Shown piece after piece: positions 23,734 through 32,715 of a stretch of DNA of 33,186 nucleotides. Numbering within the stretch: position 1 is the stretch's first letter; every line of letters begins with the position of its first letter. The DNA is from Rhodospirillaceae bacterium (GTDB taxonomy: Bacteria; Pseudomonadota; Alphaproteobacteria; CACIAM-22H2), in NCBI GenBank assembly GCA_027490975.1, contig JAIXXA010000066.1:1-33186 (forward strand), given 5' to 3'. Under the pieces are notes generated by a model. The model saw nothing but the letters and a program-made list of their open reading frames with translations. It ran no database searches and was not told where the DNA came from. Position numbers and translations under genes: made by a program.

Positions 23734-24617
23734 CCGCTCATGCCGCGATGTTCGATGCGCTGATGCCCGGCGCCGGGTTTCCCGCCCCCAGTCTTGCGGA
23801 TGCGGGGTTGCGTTTGGGCTCGCTCGAAGTGCGCCTGGCCGAAACGGCCGCCGAAATCGATGCGGCACAAGCGCTGCGCTACAAAGTTTTCGTCGAGGAA
23901 ATGGGCGCACGACCGACCGGGCCTGCGGCCGACCGCAAGCGCGACGTCGATCGCTACGACGAATACTGCGACCATCTGCTCGTGCTCGACCACGCCAAGG
24001 CCACGGGCCCGGCCGCGATCGTCGGCACCTACCGGCTGCTGCGCCGTTCGGTCGCCGACCGCCATCACGGTTTCTATTCGGCCGGCGAATTCGACATTTC
24101 GCGCATGCTGGAAGCCGAGGGCGAATTGCTCGAGCTCGGCCGCTCGTGCGTCGATCTTGCCCACCGCAACCGCCCGACGATGCAGTTGCTGTGGAAGGGT
24201 ATTGCCGCCTACGTCTTCGCGCACGACGTCAAAATCCTGTTCGGCTGCGCAAGCTTGCCGGGCACGGATGTTGCCGCGCATGCCGGCGCTCTCGGCTATC
24301 TGCACCACAATCATCTCGCACCCGAAGGCATTCGCGCGCGCGCGTTGCCCGACCGCTACGTATCGATGGATTTGATGTCCGCCGATCAGGCCGTGCATGC
24401 CGACGCGGCGCGCGCCTTCGACGCGCGCACCGTGATTGCGGCCCTGCCGCCGCTGATCAAAGGTTATCTGCGTGTCGGCGGTTTCGTCGGCGACGGGGCC
24501 GTGATCGACCATGAATTCAACACGATCGATGTCTGCATCCAGGTCGTGACCGATGCGGTCACGTCCAAATATCTCAAGCACTACAGCCGCGAAGTCGGCG
24601 CTTTGAGCGCGGACTGA
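23730..24617 (+). CDS. olsB: OlsB-like N-acyltransferase (ornithine lipid synthesis)
   Basis: A 295-residue GNAT-fold acyltransferase expected to transfer a 3-hydroxyacyl chain from acyl carrier protein to ornithine, the first step in ornithine-lipid synthesis at the inner membrane. Family marks: LEVRLAETAAEIDAAQALRY, KVFVEEMGARP, DHLLVLDH, YSAGEFDISRML, ELGRSCVDLAHRNRPTMQLL and LFGCASLPGTD. It is the second gene of a fur-olsB-olsA run; the ATG overlaps the fur stop (ATGA). The phospholipid-type acyltransferase that follows is the expected partner for the second acylation. An older label for such proteins is hemolysin-like; OlsB is better supported by the neighbour. Confidence 0.88.
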   Translation: MTAHAAMFDALMPGAGFPAPSLADAGLRLGSLEVRLAETAAEIDAAQALRYKVFVEEMGARPTGPAADRKRDVDRYDEYCDHLLVLDHAKATGPAAIVGTYRLLRRSVADRHHGFYSAGEFDISRMLEAEGELLELGRSCVDLAHRNRPTMQLLWKGIAAYVFAHDVKILFGCASLPGTDVAAHAGALGYLHHNHLAPEGIRARALPDRYVSMDLMSADQAVHADAARAFDARTVIAALPPLIKGYLRVGGFVGDGAVIDHEFNTIDVCIQVVTDAVTSKYLKHYSREVGALSAD

Positions 24618-24622
24618 CCGGC

Positions 24623-25408
24623 TTGGACCAAATCGCCTCGCGCATGCTGGCCGGTTTCCGGGCAGCCGCTTACGTTGCGTTGACGTTGCCGTTGATGCCG
24701 GTGCAGGCGCTGTTCGTGGCGCTGGATTGTCGCGCGGCGCGTGCGTTGCCGCGTTGGTACCATGCGCGCTGTGCACGCCTTTTCGGCATCGTCATAAAAA
24801 CCACGGGCCTGCCGGTTGCCGATCGGCCGGTGCTGTTTGTGGCGAACCATGTGTCGTATATCGACATCGTCGCGTTGTCGGCGATCGCGGAGCTGAGTTT
24901 CGTCGCCAAAACCGAAATTGCCGGCTGGCCGTTTTTCGGCTGGCTTGCCAAGCTCCAGCGGACTGTTTTTGTCGGCCGCCAGCGCAACCGCGTTGCCGAC
25001 GAAAAATCCGCGTTGGAAACGCGCCTGGCTGAGGGCGGGGCGCTCGTGCTGTTCGCCGAGGGCACCACCGGCGACGGCAACCGCACACGCCCCTTCAAGA
25101 GCGCTTTGTTCGCCGCCGCCGACCGTTCGGGTGTGGTCGTGCAGCCGGTTACGATCGCCTATACGCGACTCGACGGCATGCCGCTGTGCCGTGCCTTGCG
25201 TCCGGCGGTGGCCTGGTACGGCGACATGGAATTGCTGCCGCATCTGTGGCGGCTCATCGGACTGGGCCAACTCGGCGTCGAAATCGTGTTCCATCCGGCC
25301 ACCAGTCTTGCCGCTGCGGGATCGCGCAAGGCCTTGTCCCAGCATTGCGAATCGACCATTTCGCAAACGCTGGCGGCCATCAATGCCGGCCGCCCGGTGG
25401 CCGCTTGA
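24623..25408 (+). CDS. olsA: OlsA/PlsC-type O-acyltransferase
   Basis: A membrane-bound 1-acyl-glycerol-phosphate-acyltransferase-fold enzyme, about 261 residues. The first segment AYVALTLPLMPVQALFVAL is hydrophobic and likely anchors it. Catalytic motif NHVSYID (HX4D) is at about residues 75-81, followed by FVAKTEIAGWPFFGWLAK and the substrate motif FAEGTTGDGNR. Placed just after olsB, it most likely converts lyso-ornithine lipid to ornithine lipid, though PlsC activity cannot be excluded. The start is uncertain: TTG 24623 (used here, 5 bases after the olsB stop) or ATG 24644, neither with a good ribosome-binding site. Confidence 0.87.
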   Translation: MDQIASRMLAGFRAAAYVALTLPLMPVQALFVALDCRAARALPRWYHARCARLFGIVIKTTGLPVADRPVLFVANHVSYIDIVALSAIAELSFVAKTEIAGWPFFGWLAKLQRTVFVGRQRNRVADEKSALETRLAEGGALVLFAEGTTGDGNRTRPFKSALFAAADRSGVVVQPVTIAYTRLDGMPLCRALRPAVAWYGDMELLPHLWRLIGLGQLGVEIVFHPATSLAAAGSRKALSQHCESTISQTLAAINAGRPVAA

Positions 25409-25456
25409 AGCGCCTTGTCCGGCAATGATAGGCTTGGATATGAATTTGCGACGCGC

Positions 25457-26802
25457 GTGAAAAAGCTCCACATCAAAACATATGGCTGCCAGATGAACGT
25501 CTACGACTCCGCCCGCATGGCGGATGTCCTGGCGCCGCTTGGCTATCGGCCGGTCGATCAAGCCGAGGGCGCCGACCTCGTCATCTTGAATACCTGTCAT
25601 ATCCGCGAGAAGGCTTCCGAGAAAGTGTTCTCGGAACTCGGCCGCCTCAAGCCGCTCAAAGACCGCGACGGCACGCTGCTGGCGGTCGCGGGCTGCGTTG
25701 CCCAGGCCGAGGGCGAAGCCATTTTGGCGCGCGCCCCCTATGTCGATGTGGTTCTGGGCCCGCAAGCCTACCACCGCCTGCCCGAGCTCGTGGCGCGGGC
25801 GGCGCGCGGAGCCGGCGCGGCGCTGGACACCGATTTTCCGGTCGATGTCAAATTCGACCATCTGCCCGCCCCTGCGACCGCACAAGGTGTGTCGGCATTT
25901 CTCACGGTGCAGGAAGGCTGCGACAAATTCTGCACCTTCTGCGTGGTGCCTTACACGCGCGGCGCGGAGTATTCGCGCGCGCCCGCCTCGATCGAAGCCG
26001 AGGCGCGCGCGCTCGTCGCCAACGGCGCGGTCGAACTCACGCTGCTCGGCCAGAATGTGAACGCCTATCACGGAAGCGACGAATCGGGGGCCGAGATCGG
26101 GCTCGGCGCTTTGATGCGCCGGCTTGCGCGCATCGACGGGCTCAAGCGACTGCGCTACACCACCTCGCATCCGCGCGACATGGACGCCGATCTGATCGCC
26201 GCCCACGCCGACACGCCCGCGGTGATGCCCTACGTGCATCTGCCCGTGCAGTCGGGCTCGGACCGCATCCTCGACGCGATGAATCGCGGCCACACGGCCG
26301 ACGCGTACCGCGATCTCGTGCGCCGTCTGCGCGCCGCACGCCCCGACATTGCGCTGTCGAGCGACTTCATCGTCGGTTTCCCCGGCGAAACCGACGCCGA
26401 TTTCGAAGCCACTTTGGCGCTCGTTGCCGAGATCGGTTTTGCCGCCGCCTATTCGTTCAAATATTCGCCGCGCCCGGGCACGCCTGCCGCCCTCATCGCC
26501 GCGCAAGTGCCCGAGCCCGTGCAGGACGAACGGCTGCAGCGCCTGCAGGCGCTGCTGCGCGACCAGCAGGATGCGTTCAATCGCGCGCTGGTCGGCAAAA
26601 CCGTGCCGGTGCTCTATGCCCGCGAAGGCCGCCATGCGGGCCAGCTCGTCGGCAAAACGCCGTGGCTGCAGCCCGTGCACGCGCACGCGTCCGTTGCGGC
26701 AGCGGGCCAGGTTCTGGAAACGCGCATCTTGGCGCTGGCGCCGAATTCGTTGGCCGGCGAAATCTGCGATACGCAATTCGATTCGGCGGAAAGGCGGTCG
26801 GC

Positions 26803-26806
<4 letters not shown>
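25457..26806 (+). CDS. miaB: tRNA-2-methylthio-N6-dimethylallyladenosine synthase MiaB
   Basis: A radical-SAM methylthiotransferase that adds the 2-methylthio group to i6A37 of tRNAs, using two iron-sulfur clusters. With the GTG start at 25457 ([14 protein letters not shown]) it is 449 residues. The auxiliary-cluster cysteines are Cys11, Cys47 (NTCHIREKA) and Cys80 ([10 protein letters not shown]); the radical-SAM triad is Cys155-Cys159-Cys162 (CDKFCTFC). A TRAM domain ends the protein. A TTG at 25415 would add 14 residues not typical for MiaB. It ends overlapping the GTG of phoH by 4 bases, continuing the familiar miaB-phoH-ybeY order. Confidence 0.95.
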
Positions 26807-27764
<958 letters not shown>

Positions 27765-27768
<4 letters not shown>

Positions 27769-28229
27769 ACGCGGATATTCGCATTGCCGTCCTCGATCCG
27801 CGCTGGCGGCGATCGCTTGCCCGCACCGAAGCCGTGGTGCGCCAGGCGGCGGTCGCAGCCCTCGAAAGTTCCGCGGGCGGCCCCATCGCGATAGCGCTCG
27901 GCGACGACGCGATGCTGCGCGAACTCAACCGCGATTTTCGCGGGCTCGACAAGCCCACCAACGTGCTGTCCTTCGCGGCCGGCCCAGGCGCGGGCGACGT
28001 CGCACTCGCATTTGAGACCTGTCGCCGCGAAGCGCGCCGGCAGCGCAAATCCTTCGCGCGCCATGTGCGCCACCTTGTGGTTCATGGAACCCTCCATCTG
28101 CGCGGCTTCGACCATGAAACCGCAGGCGATGCGTTTGCGATGGAAGCGCGCGAGCGCCGCGTGCTGCGCCGCTTGGGCCTGCCCGATCCCTACGTCATTC
28201 GGTCCTCCGCCGATAGGCCTGCTGCATGA
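27765..28229 (+). CDS. ybeY: Endoribonuclease YbeY (16S rRNA maturation)
   Basis: A 154-residue metal-dependent endoribonuclease for 16S rRNA 3'-end maturation and ribosome quality control. The zinc motif HGTLHLRGFDH gives His107, His111 and His117; the upstream LNRDFRGLDKPTNVLSFAAG block is also typical. The usual GDI(V/A)I strand is shortened to GDVALAFETC. The ATG overlaps the phoH stop by 4 bases, and its TGA overlaps the corC ATG, so four genes in a row are coupled. Confidence 0.94.
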
Positions 28230-29116
28230 ACGACGACACCCATAGTTTCGCCGACCGTCTGCGCGAACGCCTGCGCGACATGCTGCGCCCGCGCGGCCGC
28301 GCGGCCGAAGAGCAGCTGCGCGACACGATCGAGGAAATCATCGAGGAGGGCGAAGCGCCCGCCGAACCGATGGGGGCGGCCGAGCGCGCCATTCTCGCCA
28401 ACGTGCTGCGCCTGCGCGAGGTGACCGCCGAAGACGTGATGGTGCCGCGCGCGGACATCGTCGCGGTCGATTACAGCATCGCACTCGAAGAACTCGTCGC
28501 CTTCCTGGTGCGCGAGGCGCACAGCCGCGTGCCGGTGTTTCGCGGCTCGCTCGACGAGGTGCAGGGTTTCGTGCACGTGAAAGACGTGCTGCGCGTCAAA
28601 CAGTCGGGCGAAGCGTTCAACCTCGCCGACGTGCTGCGCAAGGTGCTGTTCGTCGCGCCGTCGATGCGCGTGCTCGATCTTCTGCTCGAGATGCGCAAGA
28701 GCCGCACGCATCTGGCCCTCGTCGTCGACGAGTATGGCGGCATCGACGGGCTCGTGACGATCGAAGACGTGGTCGAGGCGATCGTCGGCGACATCGAGGA
28801 CGAACACGACGTCGAAGACGGTCCCTTGCTCGCCAAAACCGCCGACGGGCTGTGGCAGGTCGATGCGCGCCTGCCGATCGACGAATTCCAGACGCAGACC
28901 GGCATTGCGCTCGACGATGCCGAGCGTGCGGCCGACGTCGACACGGTCGGCGGGGCGGTCGTGTCGGTTGCGGGCCGCGTGCCGGGCCGCGGCGAAATCA
29001 TCCGCCATCCGGCGGGTTGCGAATTCGAGATCATCGACGCCGATCCGCGGCGCATCCGAAAACTCAAGGCGCGGCGCATCGAACCGCGCGGTGCGTCCGA
29101 CGAGCCGGCCGGCTGA
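28226..29116 (+). CDS. corC: CorC/HlyC-type CBS-domain protein
   Basis: A 296-residue protein of the CorC/HlyC (TlyC) group. It starts with a charged helix (FADRLRERLRDMLRPRGR), then two CBS domains (VTAEDVMVPRADIVAVDYSI and VDEYGGIDGLVTIEDVVEAI), which may bind adenosine nucleotides, and a C-terminal CorC_HlyC domain (DARLPIDEF, ADVDTVGGAVVSVAGRVP). No membrane segments. Assigned to magnesium/cobalt homeostasis by family, though true function is debated. Part of the ybeY-corC-lnt run; ATG overlaps the ybeY stop. Confidence 0.92.
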   Translation: MNDDTHSFADRLRERLRDMLRPRGRAAEEQLRDTIEEIIEEGEAPAEPMGAAERAILANVLRLREVTAEDVMVPRADIVAVDYSIALEELVAFLVREAHSRVPVFRGSLDEVQGFVHVKDVLRVKQSGEAFNLADVLRKVLFVAPSMRVLDLLLEMRKSRTHLALVVDEYGGIDGLVTIEDVVEAIVGDIEDEHDVEDGPLLAKTADGLWQVDARLPIDEFQTQTGIALDDAERAADVDTVGGAVVSVAGRVPGRGEIIRHPAGCEFEIIDADPRRIRKLKARRIEPRGASDEPAG

Positions 29117-29120
29117 AGCG

Positions 29121-30674
29121 ATGCGTGTCTTGAATTTGGGTTCGGCGGCGGCATATCTCGGCGCGCTTTCCGGGCGCCGCCGTGCCGCTGCGGCGATCGG
29201 ACTCGGCGTCGCGGGGGCGGGCATTCTGCCGCCGCTTTATCTGTTCCCGCTCGGCTTCGCGGCGTTTGTCGGCCTTCTGTGGATGATCGAAGGTGCGCGC
29301 GTGCGCAGCGCCTTCTGGATCGGCTGGCTGTTCGGACTCGGGCATTTTGCGGCCGGCCTCTATTGGATTGCCAACGCGTTGATGATCGAATGGTGGCGCG
29401 TGGGTTGGATGATCCCGTTCGCCGTTCTGGGTTTGGGTGCGGTACTCGGCGTGTTTGTGGGCGCCGCCACGGCGTGCGTGCGTGCGGCCAAGCTGCCGGC
29501 TGCGGCAGCGCCCTTCGGGCTCGCCCTTTTCTGGATGCTCGCCGAGGTCGCGCGCGGCCATGTGCTGACGGGCTTTCCGTGGAACCTCGTCGCAACCGCG
29601 TGGCTTGCGAGCGACGCGTTGGCGCAAAGCGCCGCCCTGTTCGGCGCCTATGCGCTGTCGGGCGTTGGCGTGCTCGTGTTTGCCTTGCCCGCATCCTTGG
29701 CGCGCGGCAATTGGCGGCCGGCGGCGGCAAGTGCGGCGATCCTCGCCGTCGCGTGGGGCGCCGGTGCGTACCGCCTCGCGCAAAGCGACGCGGGCCTGCT
29801 GCCCGACATTCGCCTGCGCATCGTGCAGCCCAACGTGCCGCAAGCGCTCAAATGGGATCCGGAAGCGCGCGAGCGCAATCTCGAAGAGCTGATCGCCCTC
29901 ACGCGCAGCGACGGCTTCGCCGACGCAACGCACGTGATCTGGTCGGAGACCGCGACCGCTTTTCCGATCTGGGGCGATACGCCCGCCCTTGCCGCGCGGC
30001 GCGCGCAAGTGGCCGAAGCCGTGCCGCCGGGCGGCATGCTGGTGACGGGCGCGCCGCGTTTCGCGCGCGACGCCGACGGGATCATTTACGCATGGAATTC
30101 CCTGCATGCGATGGCGCCGGACGGCACACTGACCGCCACCTTCGACAAATTCCATTTGGTGCCGTTCGGCGAATACGTGCCGCTGCGCGAGTGGCTGCCG
30201 TTCGAGCGCATCGTGCCCGGCGGCATCGATTTCAGCGCCGGGCCCGGGCCGCAGCTGCTGGCTGTCCGCGGCCTGCCGATTGCGAGCCCGCTGATCTGCT
30301 ACGAGATCATTTTTCCGGGCAACGTCGTGCCTGCGGGCCCGCGCCCGGATCTTCTGCTCAATGTCACGAACGATTCGTGGTTCGGGCAATCGAGCGGCCC
30401 GCACCAGCATTTTGCCGCGACGAGGCTGCGCGCCGTCGAAGAGGGCTTGCCCGCCATCCGCGCGGCAGGCGGCGGCATCTCGGCGGTCATCGACGGCTAT
30501 GGCCGGCCGGTGGCGAAGCTCGGCCTGGGCGCGCGCGGCGTGCTCGATTCGGGCTTGCCGCCTTCTCTCGCCGCCACGCCCTACGCGCGCGCGCGCAGCG
30601 CGCCGGTTTTTGTCTTGGCGGTGCTTCTCGGCGCGTTGGCGGGATGGCTTCGACGGTACAACGTGGCGACGTAG
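29121..30674 (+). CDS. lnt: Apolipoprotein N-acyltransferase Lnt
   Basis: Inner-membrane enzyme completing lipoprotein maturation by acylating the N-terminal cysteine. The 517-residue protein has about six N-terminal membrane segments and a periplasmic nitrilase domain with the catalytic triad Glu276 (IWSETATAF), Lys343 (DKFHLVPFGEYVP) and Cys393 (LICYEIIFPG). A final hydrophobic helix (APVFVLAVLLGALAGWL) ends the chain. ATG 29121 lies 4 bases after corC. It acts on lipoproteins such as the DUF3576-type one at the left of the window. The following 101-bp gap carries the next promoter region. Confidence 0.96.
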   Translation: MRVLNLGSAAAYLGALSGRRRAAAAIGLGVAGAGILPPLYLFPLGFAAFVGLLWMIEGARVRSAFWIGWLFGLGHFAAGLYWIANALMIEWWRVGWMIPFAVLGLGAVLGVFVGAATACVRAAKLPAAAAPFGLALFWMLAEVARGHVLTGFPWNLVATAWLASDALAQSAALFGAYALSGVGVLVFALPASLARGNWRPAAASAAILAVAWGAGAYRLAQSDAGLLPDIRLRIVQPNVPQALKWDPEARERNLEELIALTRSDGFADATHVIWSETATAFPIWGDTPALAARRAQVAEAVPPGGMLVTGAPRFARDADGIIYAWNSLHAMAPDGTLTATFDKFHLVPFGEYVPLREWLPFERIVPGGIDFSAGPGPQLLAVRGLPIASPLICYEIIFPGNVVPAGPRPDLLLNVTNDSWFGQSSGPHQHFAATRLRAVEEGLPAIRAAGGGISAVIDGYGRPVAKLGLGARGVLDSGLPPSLAATPYARARSAPVFVLAVLLGALAGWLRRYNVAT

Positions 30675-30775
30675 TGAATTTCCATTTTGCCGAGCATTTG
30701 ATTGCGCGGTACGTCGGTTTTGCCTACAAATGTAACCCATGCGAAATTCGGTTCCGATACGGGGAGAGTTGATCA

Positions 30776-31315
30776 ATGGCCGAGAAGAAAAAACCGACAT
30801 CTGCAGCGGCCCGCGGCCGCCGCGGGCGCGCTTCGCCGGGCCCCAACCCGATCGATGTGCATGTCGGGCATCGGCTGCGCGAGCGGCGCACGATCCTCGG
30901 TCTGTCGCAGCAGGAAGTCGGCCGCCTTCTCGGCGTGACGTTCCAGCAGATCCAGAAGAACGAACGCGGCGCCAACCGCATGTCGGCCTCGCGCCTCTAC
31001 GAAGCCGCGCGCGCCCTCGACACGACCGTGCAGTATTTTTTCGACGACATGCCGAACGACGTTGCCGCCTACGGCCGCAAACACATCCAGGGCCTCGCCG
31101 AAGGGCCCGTGCCCACCTACCAGATCGACCCGCTCGTGCGGCGCGAAACGATCGAACTGGTGCGCGCCTACTACGACATCGAAGACCGCAAGCTGCGCCA
31201 GAACATGGTCAGCGCCATCCGCGCCATCGGCAGCAACAGCCCGACCGCACTGGCCCGCCCGCGCCGCGGCCGCCCGGTCGGTTCGACCAACAAACCCAAG
31301 AAAAACGCCAAATAG
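30776..31315 (+). CDS. XRE-family (Cro/C1) regulator with AT-hook-like tail
   Basis: A 179-residue DNA-binding protein. A basic N-terminal arm (about 1-25, ARGRRGRAS) leads to a helix-turn-helix (28-85) with LGLSQQEVGRLLGVTFQQIQ, KNERGANRMSASRLYEAARA and LDTTVQYFFDD. The middle part (RRETIELVRAYYDIEDRKLR) is helical. The C-terminus RRGRPVGSTNKPKKNAK contains RGRP, the core of an AT-hook. The family lies between lnt and metK in several alphaproteobacteria. GGGGAGA (30762-30768) is a good ribosome-binding site, and a separate promoter in 30675-30775 seems likely. Its regulon is unknown; it might act on metK, its downstream neighbour. Confidence 0.9.
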   Translation: MAEKKKPTSAAARGRRGRASPGPNPIDVHVGHRLRERRTILGLSQQEVGRLLGVTFQQIQKNERGANRMSASRLYEAARALDTTVQYFFDDMPNDVAAYGRKHIQGLAEGPVPTYQIDPLVRRETIELVRAYYDIEDRKLRQNMVSAIRAIGSNSPTALARPRRGRPVGSTNKPKKNAK

Positions 31316-31370
31316 CGGCGATTTGGCGGGCGATCTTGCGGGCGAACGCGGTCGGCAGGCCGCTTGTCTG

Positions 31371-31399
31371 TTGACGCGCCCTGCGTTCCTTGCCAAAAG
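31371..31399 (+). promoter_or_regulatory. Possible metK promoter
   Basis: TTGACG (31371-31376) and CAAAAG (31394-31399) with a 17-base spacer. The -35 box is good (5 of 6), the -10 weak. Transcription would start near 31406, so the hairpin at 31411-31448 would lie at the very 5' end of the metK transcript. Confidence 0.4.
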
Positions 31400-31410
31400 A
31401 CCGCAGTTTT

Positions 31411-31448
31411 CGCGCACGACGCGGGAAATAGCTCCCGAGTCGCGCGCG
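31411..31448 (+). promoter_or_regulatory. Long hairpin in metK leader
   Basis: Three paired blocks, CGCGC/GCGCG, CGAC/GTCG and CGGGA/TCCCG (14 bp in all), separated by two single mismatches and closed by the loop AATAGC. No T-run follows, so it is not a standard terminator. It sits 52 bases before the metK ATG. It does not match the SAM-II or SAM/SAH riboswitch cores I know. Confidence 0.55.
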
Positions 31449-31500
31449 TTGTGTGCTGTTCGAACGTTCTGATCCCTGATCCCATTTCGGAGGAAAGCCC

Positions 31501-32715
31501 ATGCGCAAGGGCGAGTTTGTTTTCACCAGCGAATCCGTTTCCGAAGGCCACCCGGACAAGGTGTCCGACCGCATTTCCGACGCGGTGGTCGATGCGTTTC
31601 TGGGCCTCGACCCCTATGCGCGCGTGGCGTGCGAAACGCTGGTGACGACCAACCGCATCGTGATCGCGGGCGAAGTCCGCCTCGATGCGAAGAAGTGCGG
31701 TCCCAAGGCGCCGATGCTCAAGGGCGGCAAGGTCAATGCCGACGTGATCGAGAAGCTCGCGCGCGGTGCGGTGCGCGAGATCGGCTACGAGCAGAAGGGC
31801 TTCCACTGGAAGAAGGCCAAGGTGCAGGTCCATCTGCACGGCCAGTCGGCCGACATCGCCATGGGCGTGGACGCCAAAGGCAACAAGGACGAAGGCGCCG
31901 GCGACCAGGGCATCATGTTCGGGTACGCGACGAACGAAACGCCCGAGCTGATGCCCGCGCCCTTGCAGTATTCGCACAACATTCTGCGCTTGATGGCCGA
32001 AGCGCGCCATTCGGGCAAAGAGAAATATCTCGAGCCCGACGCCAAGAGCCAGGTCACGCTGCGCTACGTGAACGGCAAGCCGGTCGAAGCGACCGCGATC
32101 GTCGTCTCGACGCAGCATTCGGCCAAAGTCGACCAGGACGACGTGCGCGAAATCGTTCGCCCCTACGTGCAGGCCGTTCTGCCCAAGGGCTGGAAGATTC
32201 CGGAGAACGAGTTCTACGTGAACCCGACCGGCAATTTCGTGATCGGCGGTCCGGACGGCGATTGCGGCCTCACGGGCCGCAAGATCATCGTCGACACCTA
32301 CGGCGGTGCGGCCCCGCACGGCGGCGGCGCCTTCTCGGGCAAGGACCCGACGAAAGTCGACCGCTCGGCCGCGTATGTCGCGCGCTATCTTGCCAAGAAC
32401 GTCGTCGCGGCCGGCCTTGCCGATCGCTGCACGATCCAGCTCTCCTACGCGATCGGCGTGGCGAAGCCCCTGTCGGTCTACGTCGATACCGACGGTACCG
32501 GCGCGGTGGACGAAGCCAAGCTCTCGAAGGTGCTGCAGGAGCTCGTGAACCTCACGCCGCGCGGCATCCGCGAGCATCTGGGCCTCAACAAGGCGATCTA
32601 TCGCCGCACCTCGTCCTACGGCCATTTCGGCCGCGCGCCCGAAAAGGACGGCGGCTTCTCGTGGGAGAAAACCGACCTCGTCAAGGATCTGCGCAAGGCA
32701 TTCGGCGCGCGTTGA
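31501..32715 (+). CDS. metK: S-adenosylmethionine synthetase MetK
   Basis: Makes S-adenosylmethionine from methionine and ATP, supplying TrmB, MiaB and other methyl-dependent steps. The 404-residue protein has the family motifs [19 protein letters not shown] (N-terminal), [16 protein letters not shown] (central ATP motif), and [19 protein letters not shown] (C-terminal). A GGAGG ribosome-binding site (31488-31492) precedes the ATG. Its stop codon overlaps the likely TTG start of trmB. The gene follows a structured leader of about 100 bases. Cytoplasmic, tetrameric by family. Confidence 0.97.
   Translation: MRKGEFVFTSESVSEGHPDKVSDRISDAVVDAFLGLDPYARVACETLVTTNRIVIAGEVRLDAKKCGPKAPMLKGGKVNADVIEKLARGAVREIGYEQKGFHWKKAKVQVHLHGQSADIAMGVDAKGNKDEGAGDQGIMFGYATNETPELMPAPLQYSHNILRLMAEARHSGKEKYLEPDAKSQVTLRYVNGKPVEATAIVVSTQHSAKVDQDDVREIVRPYVQAVLPKGWKIPENEFYVNPTGNFVIGGPDGDCGLTGRKIIVDTYGGAAPHGGGAFSGKDPTKVDRSAAYVARYLAKNVVAAGLADRCTIQLSYAIGVAKPLSVYVDTDGTGAVDEAKLSKVLQELVNLTPRGIREHLGLNKAIYRRTSSYGHFGRAPEKDGGFSWEKTDLVKDLRKAFGAR

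Noticed and set aside
31381-31410. CTGCG/CGCAG stem followed by TTTT, as an XRE-gene terminator
   Set aside because: Five base pairs with a 16-base loop is weak, and it overlaps the candidate metK -10 region.
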